Assembly (NCBI RefSeq): GCF_004123905.1
Contig: NZ_MZXW01000029.1
Location: 18,576-82,575 of the forward strand
Reading direction: 5' to 3'
DNA: 64,000 nt
Origin: Bradyrhizobium betae
Lineage (GTDB): Bacteria; Pseudomonadota; Alphaproteobacteria; Rhizobiales; Xanthobacteraceae
In this document: positions 1 to 7,691 of the stretch, piece by piece
How positions within the stretch are numbered: position 1 is the first letter of the stretch
Layout of the letters: each line of letters starts with the position of its first letter
Notes under the pieces: model-generated
Seen by the model: the letters and a program-made list of their open reading frames with translations, nothing else
The model's database searches: none
Told to the model about the DNA's origin: nothing
Made by a program: the position numbers and the translations under genes

Positions 1-1
1 C

Positions 2-634
2 GACTCAGCCGTGGTCGATTGCGCGGCGTCGCCTGCGCCGGCAGCGGTGACCTACGCTTCGCAACGGCTCGGCGTCATCCTTGGCGCCTACACCGTCTAT
101 CTCGATCTCTGGCTTTGCGACCTCGACGGCAACGTCATCGCCAACGGCCGCGCGGATCGTTTTCGTGTGGTCGGCCAGAACGTCGCCCACACAAAGTGGT
201 TTCGCGAGGCGAAGACCTTGCGCTCCGGCGACGACTATGTCGCCGGCGACGTCGAGAACCAGTCCCTGCTCGGCAATGCGCAGGTCGCAACCTATTGCGC
301 CAGCGTCCGCGCCGGCGGCCAGGCCAACGGCGCGCCGATCGGCGTGCTCGCGATCCATTTCGACTGGGAGCCGCAGGCGCGCGCGATCGTGCAAGGCGTC
401 CGCGTCGGTGACGCCGACAAGGCCCGCGTGCTGCTGGTCGACTCGAATTTTCGCGTCATCGCCGCCTCCGACGGCCAAGGCATTTTGAGCGAGCGTGTCT
501 CGCTGTCGCTCAACGGCCAGCGCTCCGGCTTCTATCAGGACCGCTCCGGCACGATGGTCGCCTTCCATGCGACGCCGGGTTACGAGACTTATCGCGGGCT
601 CGGCTGGTACGGCGTGATCGTCTGCGCGGCGTGA
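2..634 (+). CDS. Cache-type sensor protein, C-terminal part (5' end outside window)
   Basis: The reading frame is open from the first bases, so the true start lies upstream; a GTG at 11 is not a convincing start. The visible 210 or so residues look like an extracytoplasmic double-Cache/PAS-like sensor fold: a segment resembling L-D-L-W-L-C-D-L-D-G-N-V followed by G-A-P-I-G-V-L-A-I-H-F-D-W and a second half with V-D-S-N-F-R-V-I-A-A-S. Such folds bind small ligands in chemoreceptors and histidine kinases. No HAMP or signalling domain follows, so any output domain would have to be N-terminal and off-window. No membrane segment is visible. The family assignment is inferred from pattern only. Confidence 0.5.
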   Translation, partial: DSAVVDCAASPAPAAVTYASQRLGVILGAYTVYLDLWLCDLDGNVIANGRADRFRVVGQNVAHTKWFREAKTLRSGDDYVAGDVENQSLLGNAQVATYCASVRAGGQANGAPIGVLAIHFDWEPQARAIVQGVRVGDADKARVLLVDSNFRVIAASDGQGILSERVSLSLNGQRSGFYQDRSGTMVAFHATPGYETYRGLGWYGVIVCAA

Positions 635-1003
635 GGCTCCAAACAAAAACTTCGAAATCAACCCCATGCACAGTAGAATGGGGCTGATAGCATTGGGCTT
701 TTCGGCCGGTCCCGTCGTTTGACACGTCGGGCAAAACACCGGCAATCGGCAATGATTGCGCAATCCCCGTCTGGCCGTTGGTCTCGCCTGATACAGGTGG
801 GCGCTCAAGACACAAGGGCATGCCCCCTTACCAATTGTCGTCTCCGTCACGTCGACATGTCTTGCGCATTTTTCGATAACGCAGGCCGGTTTCAGGCAAG
901 AGCCCGCCCCATTGCTCCTGTAGAACATCGCACGCATCAGTCGAGCGCGAGCACCAGGCATCCTTGATCACCCCACGCTCGCAAAATTCCAAGGAGACAG
1001 GCC
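635..1003. other. Intergenic region with a small inverted repeat
   Basis: About 370 bases without a convincing gene. A CCCCAT/ATGGGG inverted repeat with a 10-base loop lies at 662-683, 27 bases after the preceding stop; no T-run follows, so it is at best a weak terminator or part of a dispersed repeat. The short frames here lack ribosome sites and recognisable protein features. A good ribosome site (AAGGAGA) for the next gene lies near 989-995. Confidence 0.5.
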
Positions 1004-1747
1004 ATGAAGATCGTCGTGATCGGCGGGACCGGATTGATCGGATCAAAGCTTGTGGCGAAGCTGAAGCAGCAGGGCCACGACGCCGTGCCAGCTTCGCCGA
1101 AATCAGGTGTGAACGCCGTGACCGGCGAAGGCCTCGCAGCAGCGCTGGCGGGCGCGGATGTCGTCGTCGACGTTGCCAACGCGCCGTCATGGGAGCCGGC
1201 CGCCGTGCTCGAGTTCTTCCAGCGCTCGAGCAAAAATCTCGTCGCGGCGGAGGCTGCGGCGGGGGTGAAGCATCACGTGGCGCTGTCGATCGTGGGGACT
1301 GAACGGTCGCCCGACATCCCCTATTTCCGTGCCAAGCTCGCCCAGGAGAACATCATCAAGGCCGCCTCGATCCCCTACTCGATCGTGCGCGCCACCCAGT
1401 TCTTCGAATTCCTCGGCGCCATCGGCGAAATGGGGGTGATTGACGGCAAGATCGTCGTTCCCTCAGCCCAGTTTCAGCCGATCGCGGCCGAGGATGTCGC
1501 TGATCGCCTCGCGGAAGTCGTAATAGGCAAGCCGCTCAACGGCACGATCGATATCGCAGGGCCCGAAAAAGCCCCCTTCAACGAATTCATCGCACGCCGC
1601 CTGAAGGCATCTGGCGACGCCCGACCCGTGATCGGAGATCCGAAGGCGTCCTATTACGGCGCCCCCATCGACGACACGTCGCTGAATCCGCTAGGCGAAG
1701 CGCGGCTCGGGAAAATCCCGCTGGCGACGTGGCTCGCGAGCCTCTGA
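1004..1747 (+). CDS. NmrA-like atypical short-chain dehydrogenase (NAD(P)-binding)
   Basis: A 247-residue protein that starts with an atypical-SDR dinucleotide-binding motif, V-I-G-G-T-G-L-I-G-S, right at the N-terminus. The single-domain Rossmann architecture, the absence of the classical Y-x-x-x-K catalytic pair, and the H-H-V-A-L-S-I-V-G plus I-V-R-A-T-Q-F-F-E segments fit the NmrA/YwnB-like group, cytoplasmic proteins that bind NAD(P) and often sense or reduce small molecules. The ATG is preceded by an AAGGAGA ribosome site at good spacing. The cupin gene follows after 12 bases, so the two are probably cotranscribed. The substrate cannot be deduced. Confidence 0.82.
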   Translation: MKIVVIGGTGLIGSKLVAKLKQQGHDAVPASPKSGVNAVTGEGLAAALAGADVVVDVANAPSWEPAAVLEFFQRSSKNLVAAEAAAGVKHHVALSIVGTERSPDIPYFRAKLAQENIIKAASIPYSIVRATQFFEFLGAIGEMGVIDGKIVVPSAQFQPIAAEDVADRLAEVVIGKPLNGTIDIAGPEKAPFNEFIARRLKASGDARPVIGDPKASYYGAPIDDTSLNPLGEARLGKIPLATWLASL

Positions 1748-1759
1748 GAAGGATAACCC

Positions 1760-2173
1760 ATGTGCAGATTGCTGATCGCAGCCGCGGTTTATGCCGCAAC
1801 TGTCCTGACAGCCCACGCGGCCGAGCCCGCGCCAATGGCAAAAGTGTCGGTCGTGTTCGACCAAGCCCTGCCGAACGTTCCGGGCAAGAGCATGAAGGGC
1901 GTGCTGGTCGAGTATGGTCCGGGAGGCTCCTCGCCGGCTCACATGCACCCGCGCTCCGCATTCATCTACGCCACCATCCTGGAAGGCGCGATCCGTAGTC
2001 AGGTCAACGACGAACCGGCCAAGGTCTATCACAAGGGAGAGAACTTCTTCGAACGCCCTGGTGATCGCCATGCCGTCAGCGCCAATGCCAGTGAGACCGA
2101 GCCCGCAAAACTGCTGGCGGTGTTCGTGGTGGATACAGCCGACAAGGAGCTGGTGACGCCGATCACGAAGTAA
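1760..2173 (+). CDS. Secreted cupin-domain protein
   Basis: A 137-residue protein with a short hydrophobic leader ending at an A-H-A/A-E type signal-peptidase site around residue 21. The rest is a single small cupin barrel: the first metal-ligand motif appears as S-P-A-H-M-H-P-R-S-A and continues to a Y-A-T-I-L-E-G strand, and the second as H-K-G-E-N-F-F-E-R-P-G-D-R-H. His residues at both motifs suggest a metal site is present. It probably works in the periplasm, possibly as a small-molecule binding or detoxifying protein. An AAGGA ribosome site precedes the ATG, 12 bases after the NmrA-like gene. Confidence 0.8.
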   Translation: MCRLLIAAAVYAATVLTAHAAEPAPMAKVSVVFDQALPNVPGKSMKGVLVEYGPGGSSPAHMHPRSAFIYATILEGAIRSQVNDEPAKVYHKGENFFERPGDRHAVSANASETEPAKLLAVFVVDTADKELVTPITK

Positions 2174-2190
2174 CGGCGAATGAGCTGACA

Positions 2191-3252
2191 CTACCGCGCC
2201 GAAGCACTGGCATTGGCCGGCGCGTCCACGAACGCGACCAGCGTGCCTTTCGACACGCTGCCGGCAACACGTTCCGCATCCCAATTGGTGAGACGGACGC
2301 AGCCGTGCGACTCTGCCTTTGAGATCTTTCCCGGCGAAGGCGTGCCATGAATGCCATAGCCCTCAGCCGAAAGGTTGATCCACACGGTGCCGACCGGATT
2401 GTTCGGACCGGGCTTGATGGTGAAGGGCTTGCGGGAATGAACGCCCTTAAAGTGATAGTCGGGATTGTAGCGATAGTACGGATTTCGGCTGACCTCCGTG
2501 ACCTTCAGCGTGCCCGAGGGTGACGGCTTGTCTTCGCTGCCGACGGTGGCCGGATAAAATCCGATCAGCGCATTCGATTTGTCGAACAGTTTTACCGTCT
2601 GCCTGACCTTGTCGACCTCGACCCTGTCAGCCTTGGCAGGCGTCCCCTCGCCTCCGCTGGTGGTGTCGACCACGACGATGGTCTCGCCGGCACGATCGAA
2701 ATGGCGACCCGGGTTGAGCGCCGCCAGAAGTTGCTCGCTCATGTGAAACTTCTCGGCCAGGGCCTCACGCGGATTGGCGAAGCCCAGCTTCGGGATGTCC
2801 TTCATGTCTTCCAGTTTCGACGGCAGCTTGTTCAGGAAAGGACCCGCCACGTCCTGCCCGGTGATGGTGTAGGTCAGCGTCACCGGCCGGTCGTCCGCCC
2901 GCAGCGCTGTCCAGACATCATCCGTCATGGTGTCCGAGCCCGGTAATTGCCGGGCCTCCGCATAGGCCCGCAGCGCTTTCTTCGCGTTCTCGCCAAATCT
3001 ACCGTCGATCTCGCCGGGCGAGAAGTGAGCCCTGTCGAGGAGGACCTGGAGCCGGACTCCCGCCGGTGTTGGCGTCTCCTTCGATAACGTCTTCTTGGAC
3101 GGCTCGGCGGCGTTGACAGCAGCCGAGTTCATCTCGGCCGCGACGACAGGCGCAGCCGCCAAAGCCAGGACTAGAACGACGTAAGCCGGCCAGGCGCGGC
3201 CGATGGACCAGGCCCTATTCACAGTCCTCCGTTGCACGCCACCTTCGTCCAT
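2191..3252 (-). CDS. L,D-transpeptidase (YkuD) with peptidoglycan-binding domain
   Basis: A 353-residue exported protein. A signal segment ending in A-A-P-V-V-A-A-E lies in the first 40 residues, then a peptidoglycan-binding domain (L-L-D-R-A-H-F-S-P-G-E-I-D-G-R-F-G near residue 70), and a C-terminal YkuD catalytic domain. The catalytic signature is complete: H-G-T-P-S-P-G followed by S-H-G-C-V-R-L, placing the nucleophilic Cys at about residue 318. Family members make 3-3 peptidoglycan cross-links or attach proteins to the wall, in the periplasm. It converges with the cupin gene. The start at 3252 is the only ATG ahead of the leader; an N-terminus about 15 residues shorter is possible. Confidence 0.88.
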   Translation of the reverse strand: MDEGGVQRRTVNRAWSIGRAWPAYVVLVLALAAAPVVAAEMNSAAVNAAEPSKKTLSKETPTPAGVRLQVLLDRAHFSPGEIDGRFGENAKKALRAYAEARQLPGSDTMTDDVWTALRADDRPVTLTYTITGQDVAGPFLNKLPSKLEDMKDIPKLGFANPREALAEKFHMSEQLLAALNPGRHFDRAGETIVVVDTTSGGEGTPAKADRVEVDKVRQTVKLFDKSNALIGFYPATVGSEDKPSPSGTLKVTEVSRNPYYRYNPDYHFKGVHSRKPFTIKPGPNNPVGTVWINLSAEGYGIHGTPSPGKISKAESHGCVRLTNWDAERVAGSVSKGTLVAFVDAPANASASAR

Positions 3253-3358
3253 GTGCCAGCTCCGAAGTGGAGACGATCATGGCAATGGCAACGCCGCTCT
3301 GCCGCGGAAGTTTCCGGTTTTTCCCGCAAACCGGCCAAACTGCGTGATTCGTCGGCAA

Positions 3359-4363
3359 TCATGCAGCCCGGCGAGCAGCCATCTCCGCCGCAAGCAGCAG
3401 GGCGGCTCGGCTGGCGCCGATCGAGGCGATGCCCTGGCCCGCGATGTCGTAGGCAGTGCCGTGCGCGGGCGTGCAGATCGGGAATGGGAAACCGCCGAGC
3501 AGGGTCACACCGCGGTCAAAGCCCATCAGCTTCATCGCGATCTGGCCCTGGTCATGATACATCGTCAGCACTGCATCGAAGGCACCGTTCTTGGCGCGCA
3601 GGAACACCGTGTCGGCGGGAAACGGCCCCTCGGCGGCAATACCCTCGCGCTGGCCGGCCTCGACCACGGGTGCGATCACATCGATCTCTTCGCGACCGAA
3701 ATTGCCGCCATCGCCGGCGTGCGGATTGAGGCCTGCAACCGCAATGCGCGGCCGCGCAAAGCCGGCGTTGCGCATGCAGGCATCGGTCAGCCTGAGCGCG
3801 CGGTGGATGCGTTCGCCAGACAGCTTTGCAGCGACATCCCTCAGCGGGATATGCGAGGTGACCCGTCCGTTCCAGAGCCGATCGAGCACGTTGAATTCGC
3901 TCGCCGGTGTCTTGAGACCGACCACCTCCGCGGAAAACGCGATCTCGTCGTCATATTCGGCGCGGGCCAGCCGCATCGCCTGCTTGTTGAAGGGAGTGAA
4001 GCAGACGGCGTCCACGCTGCCATCGCGCCCGAGTTCTAGCGCGCGCCGGTAATTGGCCAGCGCGAATTGTCCGCCGGCAAGGGTCGCAGCTTTCGGTTCG
4101 ACCTCTTTGGGATCGAGATGACCGAGATCGACAAACAGCGCATCGCCCTTCGCCGCCCGAAGGTCGGCCCCCTGCTGCACCACGCTCATATCAGGCTTGA
4201 CGCCCGCGACCCGCGCGCCCTCGTCGAAGATGCGGCGGTCGCCGATCACGACGAGCCGGCAGCTCGCGCGGATATCGTCCTGCACCACAAGCTTCGCCGT
4301 CAGCTCCGGGCTGATGCCGGCGGGGTCTCCCATGGCCAGTGCGATGAGCGGCTTTGCGGTCAT
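3359..4363 (-). CDS. PdxA-family dehydrogenase with altered substrate pocket
   Basis: A 334-residue protein of the PdxA fold (NAD-dependent decarboxylating dehydrogenases that include 4-phosphohydroxy-threonine dehydrogenase). The three metal-binding His motifs are present: T-S-H-I-P-L-R-D, N-P-H-A-G-D-G-G and M-Y-H-D-Q-G. Residues that contact the substrate in E. coli PdxA look different: the R-G-V-N stretch reads R-G-V-T, the Arg before S-V-D-H-G is replaced (P-I-C-T-P-A-H-G), and the G-H-T motif is missing. The start overlaps the tctA stop by four bases, so it is the last gene of the transporter operon. I infer a catabolic paralogue rather than the vitamin B6 enzyme. Confidence 0.8.
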   Translation of the reverse strand: MTAKPLIALAMGDPAGISPELTAKLVVQDDIRASCRLVVIGDRRIFDEGARVAGVKPDMSVVQQGADLRAAKGDALFVDLGHLDPKEVEPKAATLAGGQFALANYRRALELGRDGSVDAVCFTPFNKQAMRLARAEYDDEIAFSAEVVGLKTPASEFNVLDRLWNGRVTSHIPLRDVAAKLSGERIHRALRLTDACMRNAGFARPRIAVAGLNPHAGDGGNFGREEIDVIAPVVEAGQREGIAAEGPFPADTVFLRAKNGAFDAVLTMYHDQGQIAMKLMGFDRGVTLLGGFPFPICTPAHGTAYDIAGQGIASIGASRAALLLAAEMAARRAA

Positions 4364-5898
4364 ATGATCACCTTCTCCTGAGCAGTCGTCTCATTGGTGG
4401 GTGGCGCAGGCTTGTGAAGCAGGCGTGCGAGCTGCAGCACGAGCGGAAGCAGCAGCAGCGCAACGCCGCCCACGATCAGGCACGTCACCAGCTTGTTTGC
4501 GAAGAAGATCCCGAGCGATCCCTTTGACATCAGCATCGACTGCCGGAACGCATCCTCGGCCTTGTCGCCGATGACGATCGCGAGTACGAGCGGCGCCAGC
4601 GGATAGAACAGCTTCTTGAAGAGATAGCCGACGATGCCGAAGCCGAGCATCGTGACCACGTCGAGATAGGAGTTCGACACGGAATAAGCGCCGACGACGC
4701 AGATGATCACGATCAGCGGCGCGATGATCACGAACGGAATCCGCATCAGGGCGGCAAAGACCGGGACGGTGAGCAGCACCAGCGCGACGGCGACGATGTT
4801 GCCGACATACATCGAGGCGATCAGACCCCAGACGAAGTCTTTCTGGTCAACGAACAACATCGGCCCGGGATTGAGACCCCAGATCATCAGCCCGCCCATC
4901 ATGACGGCCGCGGTTGCCGAGCCGGGAATGCCGAGCGAGAGCATCGGCAGCAGCGCGCTGGTGCCGGCGGCATGGTCGGCCGTCTCCGGCGAGATGATGC
5001 CTTCGACCTCGCCGGTGCCAAAATATCGGCCCCGACGCGAGAAGCGGCGGGCGATGCCATAGCTCATGAAGGAGGCCGCGGTCGGGCCACCCGGGGTGAT
5101 CCCCATCCAGCAGCCGATCGCAGCGCTGCGCAGCAGTGCAACGCTGTGCCTGGGCAGGCGGCCGACCGCGCGAAACACCTCGCGCCAATCGATCTTCGAG
5201 GAGACCGCGCGGGCGTGAAACTCTTCTTCGACGGCCACCAACAACTCGCCGATGCCGAACAGGCCCATCACCGCGACGACGAAGTTCACGCCCTTGACCA
5301 GCTCGTCCACACCCATGGTGAGACGGACGCTGCCGGACACGGTGTCGATGCCGATGGCGGCGATGGCAAAGCCGATCGCCAGCGCCACGACGGTCTTGAT
5401 CGGCGCCGCGCCGCCCATGCCGACGAAGCTCGCGAAGGCCAGGAAATAGACCGCGAAATATTCAGCCGGCCCGAACGCGAGCGCGACCTGCGCCACCCAG
5501 GAGGCGAGGAAGGTGATCAGGATGACGCCGATCAACGCGCCGAACGCCGCCGAGCCGAAGGCGGTGGCGAGCGCCGTCGTCGGCCGTCCGTCGCGCGCCA
5601 TCGGGTAACCGTCGAAGGTGGTTGCGACGGAGGACGGCTCGCCGGGAATGTTAAACAGGATCGAGGTGACCGAGCCGCCGAACAGTGCGCCCCAATACAT
5701 GCTGGAGAGCAGGATGATCGCCGAGACCGGCTGCATGCCGAAGGTCAGCGGCAGCAGCAGCGACACGCCGTTCGGCGCGCCCAGCCCCGGCAGCACGCCG
5801 ACGAGGATGCCGAGCAGCACGCCGACCACCATCAGGGCCAGATGCGGCACGGTGACCGCGATGGTGAAGCCGTGGAGGAGCTCTGAGAGATTATCCAT
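4360..5898 (-). CDS. Tripartite tricarboxylate transporter large permease (TctA family)
   Basis: A 512-residue, highly hydrophobic protein with roughly a dozen membrane segments. The conserved N-terminal TctA stretch G-V-L-P-G-L-G-A-P-N-G-V-S and the nearby L-P-L-T-F-G-M are present, and a second glycine/proline-rich repeat (G-I-T-P-G-G-P-T-A-A-S-F) lies near residue 270, as expected for the internally duplicated family. It forms the transmembrane channel of a secondary carboxylate importer with TctB, fed by the periplasmic TctC protein. TctB ends 11 bases upstream and the PdxA-like gene overlaps downstream, so the unit is a tight operon. Confidence 0.93.
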   Translation of the reverse strand: MDNLSELLHGFTIAVTVPHLALMVVGVLLGILVGVLPGLGAPNGVSLLLPLTFGMQPVSAIILLSSMYWGALFGGSVTSILFNIPGEPSSVATTFDGYPMARDGRPTTALATAFGSAAFGALIGVILITFLASWVAQVALAFGPAEYFAVYFLAFASFVGMGGAAPIKTVVALAIGFAIAAIGIDTVSGSVRLTMGVDELVKGVNFVVAVMGLFGIGELLVAVEEEFHARAVSSKIDWREVFRAVGRLPRHSVALLRSAAIGCWMGITPGGPTAASFMSYGIARRFSRRGRYFGTGEVEGIISPETADHAAGTSALLPMLSLGIPGSATAAVMMGGLMIWGLNPGPMLFVDQKDFVWGLIASMYVGNIVAVALVLLTVPVFAALMRIPFVIIAPLIVIICVVGAYSVSNSYLDVVTMLGFGIVGYLFKKLFYPLAPLVLAIVIGDKAEDAFRQSMLMSKGSLGIFFANKLVTCLIVGGVALLLLPLVLQLARLLHKPAPPTNETTAQEKVII

Positions 5899-5909
5899 CG
5901 GCCTCGTCC

Positions 5910-6392
5910 TCAGAGGCCGAACGCGGCGGCGAGCGCGCCATGCGGCAGGCTGACCTGGAACATGCGCTCGAACACGACGTAAAGCCCGATTGCCGTCGCA
6001 AGCGCCATGGCAAGCGCACGCGGAACGGATTGATGTTTTGGGATTGCCAGCACTGCGAAGACGTAACCGGCCGAGGCGAGGTACATCCCGATCAGGGGGA
6101 TCGCTGCAACGAAGGCCGTGGCCGGCACGAACAGGCTGGCAATCCGGCGCAGCTCGATCGGCGTGATCGCGATGGGGACATTTGCCAGTGAGGCAACTGG
6201 CATCACGCCCCGCACCAGATTGTAGAGGCTCCCGAGCACGATGATGACGCCAGTCAGGAACGGGAACGTGCCGGACTCCACGCCCGCACTCGACCAGCCG
6301 ATGCCGTTGTCGAGACTCTGGACCACCACCGCGATACCAAAACTGCCGGTGAGGACAGCGGTCGCAAGTTCAAGCGCGCGGCGCGAGATCAT
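5910..6392 (-). CDS. Tripartite tricarboxylate transporter small permease (TctB family)
   Basis: A 160-residue protein with four hydrophobic segments, the usual size and topology of TctB. The start at 6392 (M-I-S-R-R-A-L-E-L) is chosen over a longer frame because a GGAG ribosome site sits about eight bases upstream and the extension runs into the repeat element at 6448-6600. TctB is the small membrane subunit of the TctA/TctB complex. The gene is 11 bases ahead of tctA and is separated from tctC by about 255 bases holding the repeat. Confidence 0.88.
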   Translation of the reverse strand: MISRRALELATAVLTGSFGIAVVVQSLDNGIGWSSAGVESGTFPFLTGVIIVLGSLYNLVRGVMPVASLANVPIAITPIELRRIASLFVPATAFVAAIPLIGMYLASAGYVFAVLAIPKHQSVPRALAMALATAIGLYVVFERMFQVSLPHGALAAAFGL

Positions 6393-6447
6393 CGAGGGCT
6401 CCGCTCTGGTGTGGGACAAGGTCCGGTCATGGCGCACGCGTCCCTAG

Positions 6448-6600
6448 CATTCGCTGTCGTCCCTGCGAACGCAGGGACCCATAACCACAGGGAGACGTTT
6501 GACGAAGACTGGAAGTTAGATTTTCGTCGGTACAACGACCGATACGGATCGAGAGATCACGCGGTATGGGTCCCCGCGTTCGCGGGGACGACAGCGGAGT
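6448..6600. repeat. Long palindromic intergenic repeat (two hairpins in inverted orientation)
   Basis: The left end carries an 8-base-arm hairpin at 6459-6478 (GTCCCTGC, GAAC loop, GCAGGGAC) and the right end an analogous one at 6570-6589 (GTCCCCGCG, TT, CGCGGGGAC). The two ends are also inverted copies of each other: TTCGCTGTCGTCC on the left matches the complement of GGACGACAGCGGA on the right. Translated, the ends give V-V-P-A-N-A-G-T-H and W-V-P-A-F-A-G-T-T, peptides I associate with a mobile palindromic element common in alphaproteobacteria. It sits between tctC and tctB. Confidence 0.8.
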
Positions 6601-6647
6601 TGGTGGAGAAACCCTGCTCCCATCAAAGGTAATGCAAGCACCCCGCC

Positions 6648-7640
6648 TCACTTGACGAGCCAGCCCTGCTCGCCCGCGACCTGCTTGACGTGTTCGAGGT
6701 CCTCCTTGATGAACTTGTCGAACTCGGCGCCGGTCAGGAACGTGTCGACCTGGGAGGTTTTTTCGATGTAGTCCTTCCATTCCGGCGTCGCCTGCACCTT
6801 CTTCATGAGGTCGACATAGAACGCGGCCTGGTCCGGCGTGACCTTGCCGGGGAGCCACACCGTGCGCGGCTGCTCATATTGCTTGATGTCGAGCCCCTGC
6901 TCGGCGCAGGTCGGAACGTCGCCCCAGCCTTCGGTCGCGGTGACCTTGGCGCCCTGCGGCAGCCGCTTCGGGCTGAACACGCAGAGCGGCCGCTGCGTGC
7001 CGCCGCGCCATTGCCCGAGGCTCTCGCTGGGATTGTTGACGTGGGAATCGAGGTGGCCGCCGGCGAGCTGCACGGCGGTCTCGGCGCCGCTCTTGAAGGG
7101 GATATAGGTCAGCTTGACCTTGCCGGTCTTCTCGATCATGCGCGTCAGCACCTCGTCGGTGTCCTTGGACTGCGCACCGCCCATCTTGAAGTCGCCCGAT
7201 GCGGCCGCCTTCAAATAATCGCCCGCCGTCTTGAAAGGCGAGTCCTGCTTGACCCAGAGCAAGAACTCGTCCTGCGCCATCGCTGCGATCGGGGTGAGAT
7301 CGGTGTAGTTGAAGGCGACCTTGGAGACGAGCGGCTGCTGCCAGGCGTTCGACGTGCCGAAGATCACCTTGTAGGGATCGCCGGCGGAGGCCTTGCCATA
7401 GACATAGCCTTCGGCGCCGCTACCGCCACCCTTGTTGACGACGACGATCGGCTGGTCCGTCAGCTTGTACTTGGTGATGATGTTCTGCACCGCGCGGGCG
7501 ATATTGTCGGTGCCGCCGCCCGGCCCGGCCGTGGCAATGAACTCGATCGGCTTTTGCGGTTGCCAGGCCGAGAGCGCCGGCATCGTGCCGGCGAGCACGG
7601 AAGCAGCCGCACACAGCAGAAGCTTTGACGTCCCACCCAT
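6648..7640 (-). CDS. Tripartite tricarboxylate transporter substrate-binding protein (TctC family)
   Basis: A 330-residue exported protein. The leader (L-L-L-C-A-A-A-S-V-L-A-G-T-M-P-A-L-S-A) ends near residue 25, and the mature part starts W-Q-P-Q-K-P-I-E-F-I-A-T-A-G-P-G-G-G-T-D, the standard opening of TctC/BUG proteins. These periplasmic receptors bind a carboxylated ligand and hand it to TctA/TctB. The ligand cannot be read from the sequence. The gene follows the CoA transferase by 51 bases and precedes the repeat and tctB. Confidence 0.92.
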   Translation of the reverse strand: MGGTSKLLLCAAASVLAGTMPALSAWQPQKPIEFIATAGPGGGTDNIARAVQNIITKYKLTDQPIVVVNKGGGSGAEGYVYGKASAGDPYKVIFGTSNAWQQPLVSKVAFNYTDLTPIAAMAQDEFLLWVKQDSPFKTAGDYLKAAASGDFKMGGAQSKDTDEVLTRMIEKTGKVKLTYIPFKSGAETAVQLAGGHLDSHVNNPSESLGQWRGGTQRPLCVFSPKRLPQGAKVTATEGWGDVPTCAEQGLDIKQYEQPRTVWLPGKVTPDQAAFYVDLMKKVQATPEWKDYIEKTSQVDTFLTGAEFDKFIKEDLEHVKQVAGEQGWLVK

Positions 7641-7691
7641 GATTTCCTCCAGCTTTTTGTGTTTTGTTTTTGTGTTCTATCGGCAGTCCGG

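Noticed and set aside
719..967. 82-codon frame in the first intergenic region
   Set aside because: No ribosome site, no domain, Arg/Thr-rich composition.
6411..6632. Short frame across the palindromic repeat near 6.5 kb
   Set aside because: It translates the repeat ends and has no ribosome site.
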